This document shows positions 50,042 through 55,158 of a stretch of 55,158 nucleotides of DNA, piece after piece (positions within the stretch are counted from its first letter, which is position 1; each line of letters starts with the position of its first letter). This stretch comes from Scybalenecus merdavium (lineage in GTDB: Bacteria; Bacillota; Clostridia; Oscillospirales; Acutalibacteraceae). The notes below the pieces were generated by a model. That model had not been told where the DNA came from and ran no database searches. It saw nothing but the letters and a program-made list of their open reading frames with translations. Both the position numbers and the translations under genes were made by a program. Where the stretch lies: positions 1 through 55,158 of the forward strand of contig DVNM01000035.1 of assembly GCA_018714405.1 (NCBI GenBank). Direction: 5' to 3'.

Positions 50042-52465
50042 TTAACGGGACGCGGTAAAGAAATGATCATAGGTATCTTTCAACCACTCCAAAAAACCAT
50101 ACCGGCCGCCGCTTTCACTTTGCGGCTGGGTCGTCGGTACAGTAGAAGGATCTTCTTGTGTTGTCTGCTGCGTATCTGTCGTGTCCTCTGCCTCCGGCTG
50201 TGTTACCGGGTCTTCAGACGTACTTTCCTGCGCTGCTGGATCCTCCTGCATTTCTGCAGACGGCAGCTCCTCGTCCGGCGTTTGCTGTGCGGCACCGGAC
50301 GGCGCACTGCTGTCAGGCACTTCACTCGTTTCTTCGCTGACGGCAGGCGCTGTCTCCTCAGGAACGGAAACGGCGGCCATATCTGTCAACTTCCACAGCT
50401 GCGCACCGTAATACGGATTGGCTGTGCCCAGATAAAAACTGCCGTCCGAACCGACCGCCATGGTGCGGATGCCGTGGTTGTACTTGTCGCCAAAGCCGTC
50501 CACCGTGATCGGTTCCCAGTCCACGCCGTTTTCCGTGCACCAGACTTCACCGCCGGGTGTTTCGTGGTTGGCGCAGACGTTCGAGATCGTCATATAATTT
50601 TCAATATGCGTCTTGTTTTCTGCAATGTAGGCAAAGGGTTCATTCAGCTTGTTGATGCAGTCCACTGCCGTTTGGGCGATTTCACAGTTTTCGGGGTTAA
50701 AGTAACCGCGTTCGATCAGTTCGGTAAGCGTTTCGGCCGTGCTGTTCAGCAGTTCAGAATACCGCACGCTGTTGGCCACGATCTGTTCCAGCGTTTCGGT
50801 CGTGGTCTCGCGATCGATCAGGGAATAGATCGAATACAGCGTGTCATACGCCGGCTGGGTGATGCGGCTGAGCAGTTTTTGCAGCAGGCTGGAGCTTTCC
50901 ACCGTCTCTTGTGCGCCCTTGAACCAGCTGAGCAGGCGGCCGATAAAGCTGTCCTGCCCGGCAAGCTGCGTGGCGGCCGTACTGATCAAATCGGAAATAT
51001 AACCGAGCTGCTTTTCCATGTCATCCTTATCCATGCCAAGCAGCTGGCCGTTCGTCAGTTTGGTAAAATAGCTGTACATGTTCCACACATCGATGGTGTT
51101 CACATACATGCGGTCATTGTAGGTCACCGAGCGCCATGCGTACAGGCTGGTGCTCAGCTCGTCGTCGTTGAAGCCGGCGCCGAGCTTGGCCACATATTCC
51201 AGACTGTCGGGGCAGTTGTGCCGGTCGCCCATGACCATTTGCATCCGCCCGTCGGACGTATAGCGGTAAACGGCACACTCGCTGTCCAGCGTGGCAGCCA
51301 GCTGGTCGATACCGCTGTAAAGCGCCGTGGTGTTGGCCGAGAGCAGGCCGAGGAATGCCGTAATGAGCGGCGTCATGGGATTCGTCATCGACAGGAAATA
51401 CAATTCGCCGTTGAACACAGCAGGCGTCAGCGTAACGTTGCGCAGATTGCCGAGGCTGATCGGGTATTCGCCGTCCACACCGATAAACTCAGACCAGACC
51501 CAACCGTAGGGATTGGCCAGACCGGCCGCCGTCTCTTCCGCTGAAGCGCGGTGCCCGCGGAACACTGCCACACCGAACGAAGTGACCAGAGAAGCGATGA
51601 CTTCTTCGCCGCCTTCGTAAGCGCTGTTCGGGAAGGCTGCCACGTCATTTACCGTGATGGATGCGCCGTTTCGGGTGTAATATTCAAAATCCTTGCTGTC
51701 AGCGATCGTGTCAAAGTCGCCGGCGTCGCCCGTGTCGGTCGCAAAAACCACAGCGCCGCTCTTGTAACCCTCCGGTACTTCGCAGCTGCCGCCGGTGTAC
51801 ATGTGCTCGCCGTCCACACCAACACAGATCGCGCGCAAAGAGCCGTTGACCAAAACGACCTCCGGCGTGGCGTAAGGATCCTCGTCTGTTACGCGCCAAA
51901 GCTGGCAGTCCGTTGCGCTCGAGTTGAGCATGGCGTCCATATACACGTCACCTTTAAATGTAGTGGCGCCGCGGAAGCCATAAATTTTGCTGTAGTTGCC
52001 GCTTTCGTAATCATCCGGGTCAAAAAGCAGTTCCATTTCGCCCGTCGTTTCGCTGTAGCGGTAGATTTTGGCGTTTGAGGTGGAATTTTCCTCGCACGGG
52101 TCGATCTCGCCGTTCGTGAAAGCCAGCATCAGCTTGTCGACCATGTCTTTGCTGAGCACCGTCTGCCCCATCGGCGCTATAATTTGGTACAGACCGTTCG
52201 GCCAGGTGCCGATGTAGACATAACCGTTGTTTTCGGCCATGGCCCAACAATAACTGCTGGCGCGGTGACCGCCCGGCATCAGGCCGTCGACCTCACCCTC
52301 GCCGGTGCCGGGGTTGGAAACTTTTTCCAGCGTGTAGCTTTCACCGTTCAAATGCACATAAGTGGAGTCGGCTGCAAAAGTCGGTACGGCAAACAGCGTT
52401 GCCGTTGCAAAGACAACCAGTGCAAGCAGCATGGCCACAGCCTTTTTGGCGTGATACTTTTTCAT
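50042..52465 (-). CDS. Secreted protein with beta-propeller-like domain and PEST-rich tail
   Basis: 807 residues from the ATG at 52465 (AGGAGA upstream); the open frame 5' of it lies in the leader. Signal peptide 1-31 (KKAVAMLLALVVFATATLFAVPTFA-A). Then repeated short beta-like blades with W/Y-G motifs (NNGYVYIGTWPNGLYQI, TTFKGDVYMDAML, VDGEHMYTGG, NDRMYVNTIDVWN) that look like a propeller, interrupted by a helical insert of about 180 residues (KDDMEKQLGYISDLI ... LNEPFAYIAENK). After a last blade (GSDGSFYLGTANPYYGAQLW) comes about 90 residues rich in Pro, Glu, Ser, Thr and Gln, and a short WLKDTYDHFFTASR end. No LPXTG motif or terminal helix, so release or non-covalent retention is likely. 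Function unknown. Confidence 0.8.
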   Translation of the reverse strand: MKKYHAKKAVAMLLALVVFATATLFAVPTFAADSTYVHLNGESYTLEKVSNPGTGEGEVDGLMPGGHRASSYCWAMAENNGYVYIGTWPNGLYQIIAPMGQTVLSKDMVDKLMLAFTNGEIDPCEENSTSNAKIYRYSETTGEMELLFDPDDYESGNYSKIYGFRGATTFKGDVYMDAMLNSSATDCQLWRVTDEDPYATPEVVLVNGSLRAICVGVDGEHMYTGGSCEVPEGYKSGAVVFATDTGDAGDFDTIADSKDFEYYTRNGASITVNDVAAFPNSAYEGGEEVIASLVTSFGVAVFRGHRASAEETAAGLANPYGWVWSEFIGVDGEYPISLGNLRNVTLTPAVFNGELYFLSMTNPMTPLITAFLGLLSANTTALYSGIDQLAATLDSECAVYRYTSDGRMQMVMGDRHNCPDSLEYVAKLGAGFNDDELSTSLYAWRSVTYNDRMYVNTIDVWNMYSYFTKLTNGQLLGMDKDDMEKQLGYISDLISTAATQLAGQDSFIGRLLSWFKGAQETVESSSLLQKLLSRITQPAYDTLYSIYSLIDRETTTETLEQIVANSVRYSELLNSTAETLTELIERGYFNPENCEIAQTAVDCINKLNEPFAYIAENKTHIENYMTISNVCANHETPGGEVWCTENGVDWEPITVDGFGDKYNHGIRTMAVGSDGSFYLGTANPYYGAQLWKLTDMAAVSVPEETAPAVSEETSEVPDSSAPSGAAQQTPDEELPSAEMQEDPAAQESTSEDPVTQPEAEDTTDTQQTTQEDPSTVPTTQPQSESGGRYGFLEWLKDTYDHFFTASR

Positions 52466-52746
52466 GAATAACTCTCCTATAACTTGAATTTTTATTGCAA
52501 AAGGCACGGTGCAGAACCCCCGCCGCACACCAGAAGCCGCAAACCGCCATGCTGCCTGCCCGGTACAGGCGCACGACAAACAACACCGGCATGCAGCGAA
52601 ACCGCAGCCTTTCATCACTTATAAATACAGAACGGCCATTTATAAACAGCATATTGCATGATTACACATAAACATGCATAAACCGCAAAAAAATCTTTTG
52701 CCGGTCACTCTGTGCCCCATGATTGATTTTTTATGTAAATGATGGC
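52466..52746 (-). other. 280-base leader of the secreted-protein gene
   Basis: From the predicted start at 52746 to the ATG at 52465 the leader is unusually long. It contains GC-rich stretches able to fold (around 52500-52620). I do not recognise a riboswitch class and see no terminator before the ribosome site. Confidence 0.45.
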
Positions 52747-52752
52747 AAATTT

Positions 52753-52781
52753 ATTATAAAGCAGCTAAAAATCCATGTCAA
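52753..52781 (-). promoter_or_regulatory. Consensus promoter of the secreted-protein gene
   Basis: Minus strand TTGACA (52776-52781), 17 bases, TATAAT (52753-52758). Confidence 0.8.
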
Positions 52782-53090
52782 TAATGATACATAAATTTAT
52801 AAATTGTCTATAAATCAAAGAACCTTTTTTTGTGCAATATCCCAATCCGTCAAAAATACAGAACACTTTTGTGAAATATGTCAATTTATCGAAAAATTTT
52901 ACACATATAACAAATCCAGATGCTTATTTTTGCTGTTTTTCACTTTTTTAAACATGCAGGCATATTTTTATTTACAAGAATATTTCTGTGCGCAAATTGT
53001 TGTGCTTTTACAATATCAAGGCATATATACATATTTATACATTTTCACAAGAATTATCTTATGTCTGGCACACAGGATTGACCGTCTTCC
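52782..53090. other. AT-rich intergenic region
   Basis: About 310 bases of low-GC sequence with no supportable gene; an open frame on the plus strand has no ribosome site and a low-complexity product. Confidence 0.4.
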
Positions 53091-53107
53091 TTCAAATCTG
53101 CCCATAA

Positions 53108-53133
53108 AAAACAAGGACACGTTCTTCGTGTCC
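53108..53133 (-). terminator. Terminator of the HAD gene
   Basis: GGACACG (53115-53121) / CGTGTCC (53127-53133), followed on the minus strand by TTGTTTTTTATG. Confidence 0.75.
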
Positions 53134-53211
53134 CTGTCTTGATGCCGATCCAGTCCATAAAACAAAATGCTTAAGCACTGCAGTTCATATATAAATGATG
53201 ATGCTTTACCG

Positions 53212-53940
53212 TTACAAAGGCAAGACGCCCGCAAAGGCATGCCCCAAATCCGCATAAAGCCCGTTCAGATCTTTCACGGTAAAATCCTGGCCAAAGTCAG
53301 CGCCGCTCCCCTTTCGGTCCACCAGCACGCTGCGGCAGCCAAAACGCTTGGCACAGAGAATGTCTTTTTTCTCGTCACCCACATAAAGCATTGCCTGTGG
53401 CGAAAGCGAAAACCGCTCAGCGATCATTTCCAGCCCTTTCGGGTTCGGCTTGCGCCAGCCGCAGGAGACAGACGAAACGTACAAATCAAAAAATGGCAGA
53501 AGTTCTTTGCAGTAACTGCGGTGCAATTCATCCGGCATGCCGGTGGCCACATCCGTCAGTGCAGCCAGAACATGACCATCAGCTTTCAGCTTTTGCAGTA
53601 CTGCAAGCGTTTCAGGATAAATATACGGCTCCAGCTGCATGGAAGAAAAGAAGACGCGGATCACATCCTGCACCTGAAAATCACCCGGCCAGCCAGCCGT
53701 TACATCGTTAAAGATCTTTTCCGGCGTATAGTCCACCTCGCGGTAGTTGACCGACGGGTTGTAGCTGCGCAGCTTTTGCAACGCGGCTGCCAAATCATCG
53801 TCAGACAGCGCCGGCAGCAGCGTGCGGCGCACATGTGCAAACGCCGACGCATAAAAATCGACCCAAACATTGGGCATATTTCTATACTCCATCAGCGTAC
53901 CGCCCAGATCAAACACTACGGCTCTTCTCTCTTCTCCCAT
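53212..53940 (-). CDS. HAD-superfamily hydrolase
   Basis: 242 residues from the ATG at 53940 (AAGGGGA upstream). Motif I is VVFDLGGTLME, with the nucleophile Asp in DLG; the usual acid-base Asp two residues later is Gly (DxG instead of DxD), which weakens the phosphatase assignment. The cap domain is helical (about 15-95), motif II is LAALTDVATG, motif III Lys is in WRKPNPKGLE, and motif IV is YVGDEKKDILCAK. Overall it matches the phosphoglycolate-phosphatase-like C1-cap group. Substrate unknown. Monocistronic. Confidence 0.85.
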   Translation of the reverse strand: MGEERRAVVFDLGGTLMEYRNMPNVWVDFYASAFAHVRRTLLPALSDDDLAAALQKLRSYNPSVNYREVDYTPEKIFNDVTAGWPGDFQVQDVIRVFFSSMQLEPYIYPETLAVLQKLKADGHVLAALTDVATGMPDELHRSYCKELLPFFDLYVSSVSCGWRKPNPKGLEMIAERFSLSPQAMLYVGDEKKDILCAKRFGCRSVLVDRKGSGADFGQDFTVKDLNGLYADLGHAFAGVLPL

Positions 53941-53949
53941 ACACAAATC

Positions 53950-54370
53950 CCCTTCGCATTCTTTCTAAAAAACCACAAACAAAAAACGCATGCAAAGGCG
54001 CCTACGGCGCAAATTCCACGTTTGTATAATCGTTTGATCGTTTCCTGCCTCTCTTTGCGCAACAGCCTTTTTCAAATCCATGTTATAACCGTTAACGACG
54101 GCAGGCGCATAAGAGACAACGTTTCATCGTTCTTCCTCAAACGTTTCTTTGGTTTGCGTTTGTGCTGCGGCCTTAGAGCCCTTCGAATCGCCCAACCGAT
54201 TCGCCGTCCTCTTCCGATAGCTTCAAAAATAAATTTCCCTGCTTCGGATAAAATTTTTTCTTTTATATTTAATATGTACATATGCCTGCAAATACAAAAG
54301 CGCAATACCGCCGGATGCCATATTATACATTTCTCCCCAACGCAGTTCTGCCTTACCCCCATCATAACAC
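53950..54370. other. Intergenic stretch before the tRNA remnant
   Basis: About 420 bases with only short, low-scoring frames (one basic 97-codon frame on the minus strand has no ribosome site). It may be decayed DNA left by the mobile element next door. Confidence 0.4.
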
Positions 54371-54376
54371 ATAAAG

Positions 54377-54408
54377 AAAAAGAAGTCGACTGAAAACAGC
54401 CGACTTCC
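54377..54408 (-). terminator. Terminator of the tRNA-Ser transcript
   Basis: GAAGTCGACTG (54383-54393) / CAGCCGACTTC (54398-54408) with one G-T pair, followed on the minus strand by TTTTTCTTT. It sits 10 bases after the tRNA 3' CCA. Confidence 0.8.
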
Positions 54409-54417
54409 TAAACAACT

Positions 54418-54473
54418 GGCGGAAGCGGTGGGATTCGAACCCACGAGCCCGTGAAGGCTACCTGATTTCGAGT
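54418..54473 (-). other. 3' half of tRNA-Ser(CGA): attachment-site duplicate of a mobile element
   Basis: Reading the minus strand: CTCGAAA (anticodon loop with CGA), TCAGG (3' side of the anticodon stem), a long variable arm AGCC...GGCT, T-arm GTGGG-TTCGAAT-CCCAC, acceptor 3' strand CGCTTCC, G and CCA at 54418. The 5' half is absent: the bases where the 5' anticodon stem should be read TAAAA instead of CCTGA. So the fragment is a 56-base copy of a tRNA 3' end, the usual mark of integration into a tRNA gene; the complete tRNA should lie at the far end of the element, beyond the window. Confidence 0.85.
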
Positions 54474-54627
54474 TTTATCGCCGTCTGTTACTTGCATGGT
54501 TTCTCCTGTCAGTTTCAGCCAGCCTTGTACGCTCGCAAACCCGCATAAAATCAGGATTTTTTGAAAAAATCGCCCGTAAATACTGAGAAATCGCCAATCG
54601 GTTCCAATCAGCAATTTTCCCTCTTTT

Positions 54628-54657
54628 GGAAAGAACTGCGGAAAGAACGGAAAGAAC
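54628..54657 (+). repeat. Three GGAAAGAAC repeats near the element end
   Basis: Copies at 54628-54636, 54640-54648 and 54649-54657, about 160 bases inside the tRNA fragment. Short direct repeats at this place are typical of integrase or excisionase arm sites. Confidence 0.55.
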
Positions 54658-54727
54658 AAAAATCAATAGGCAATACACGGACAGTTCGAATACCGGCAAA
54701 GCTTACCAAGATATGAGGTGTATTGTC

Positions 54728-55158
54728 ATGAAAGAAAACGCAATCAACTGGGACAATGTCCCCGATGTGATCACGAAGGATCAGCTGTATCGCATTTGCC
54801 ACATCAGCAAATCTACCGCCCTGTACCTGCTCCAAAGCGGAAAAATCCCCTGCGAGTACACGGGCAGGAAAACCCGCTGCTACAAAATCAAAAAGGAAGA
54901 TGTCATTGCCTATCTGGAAAACCGCAAGGTGTTCCCCGAAAGCTACTCCGCCCCGGCAGGCTGGTACAAAGGGGATTATACTGTCCGGATGGAGGAACAA
55001 GTTCCCCCAATCGTGCGGGAGCATTTGCGGCTGTATTATACCGAGCTGCTCTCCGGCTATCCCGATGTACTGACCACCCAGATGGTCTCCAAAATCACCG
55101 GCTACGGAAAAACCGCTATCAACAACTGGTGCAATCAGGGGCACATCAAGTCTTTCCG
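54728..55158 (+). CDS. Excisionase-like helix-turn-helix protein (3' cut by window edge)
   Basis: Open to the end of the window, 143 codons seen; ATG at 54728 with GAGGTG 7 bases upstream. Two DNA-binding segments are visible. Residues about 14-66 form a MerR/excisionase-type helix-turn-helix (VITKDQLYRICHISKSTALY ... GRKTRCYKIKKEDVIAYLENRK), and a second lies at about 115-140 (LTTQMVSKITGYGKTAINNW). Such paired-HTH proteins are common next to the integrase at one end of Clostridia integrative elements. Its position just inside a tRNA-Ser attachment remnant supports this. The integrase itself would be downstream, outside the window. Confidence 0.78.
   Translation, partial: MKENAINWDNVPDVITKDQLYRICHISKSTALYLLQSGKIPCEYTGRKTRCYKIKKEDVIAYLENRKVFPESYSAPAGWYKGDYTVRMEEQVPPIVREHLRLYYTELLSGYPDVLTTQMVSKITGYGKTAINNWCNQGHIKSF

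Noticed and set aside
52804..53142. 112-codon plus-strand frame in the AT-rich gap
   Set aside because: Phe/Tyr/Leu-rich product of AT-rich DNA without a ribosome site; ends in the HAD terminator.
54072..54365. 97-codon basic frame on the minus strand near the tRNA remnant
   Set aside because: No ribosome site and no recognisable motif; could be decayed DNA.
54408..54659. Open frame reading through the tRNA-Ser fragment
   Set aside because: Its C-terminal residues are just translation of tRNA bases.
1..55158. CRISPR arrays, rRNA genes, insertion sequences, replication origin
   Set aside because: No regularly spaced repeats, no rRNA-like sequence, no transposase with terminal repeats, no dnaA-type box cluster were seen.

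Overview
The window reads as a chromosome segment of an anaerobic, low-phylum-GC Firmicute, most likely a Clostridia/Oscillospiraceae-type gut bacterium. The grounds are AAGGAGG-type ribosome sites, TTGACA-17-TATAAT promoters, rubrerythrin, DUF1848, DUF2804, DUF3793 and DUF4091 families, HDIG and XRE small regulators and a YjcZ-like Cys/Gly mini-protein. This is inference; there is no rRNA in the window.

Region 1, about 1-8100, is clearly AT-richer than the rest and is a defence/mobile island. It holds the C-terminal part of a type I restriction HsdR subunit, a two-gene Hachiman system (HamA DUF1837 nuclease plus HamB helicase, overlapping), a Tn916-type tyrosine integrase interrupted by one in-frame TAG, and a catalytically intact RNase III with two dsRNA-binding domains coupled to a 56-residue acidic repeat protein. 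A strong hairpin at 8101-8135 marks the change to GC-richer core-like DNA.

Region 2, 8160-36065, is ordinary chromosome. It has cytoplasmic GlcNAc-polymer enzymes (GH18, two GH20, a DUF4091 protein), a metal P1B-ATPase with its HMA domain as a separate protein under an ArsR-like operator, rubrerythrin and a flavin reductase. It also has a gltX-glnS operon (direct glutaminylation), bipA, hemW followed by two tiny coupled genes, and a Nat-type ABC exporter behind a structured RNA leader with terminator/antiterminator. Next come alr, a candidate free-standing small RNA, a LexA-box-controlled pair ending in a sigma-region-4 protein, and a redox cluster (CoA-disulfide reductase-rhodanese, Crp/Fnr regulator, thioredoxin) in which a Crp/Fnr box sits near -41 of the thioredoxin promoter.

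Region 3, 36589-53940, holds envelope and transport genes. These are a 1247-residue VWA/lipase/thrombospondin-3 surface protein with an internal sortase-like signal, a PF06541 membrane protein, a flavodoxin, DUF2804 and DUF3793. They also include a heterodimeric ABC exporter with its TetR regulator and three matching 16-bp operators, a 5'-truncated six-hairpin-like gene, a GNAT acetyltransferase, an 807-residue secreted protein and a HAD phosphatase.

Region 4, 54418-55158, is the start of a second mobile element. It has a 3' half of tRNA-Ser(CGA) left as an attachment-site duplicate, three GGAAAGAAC repeats and an excisionase-like HTH gene that runs off the window.
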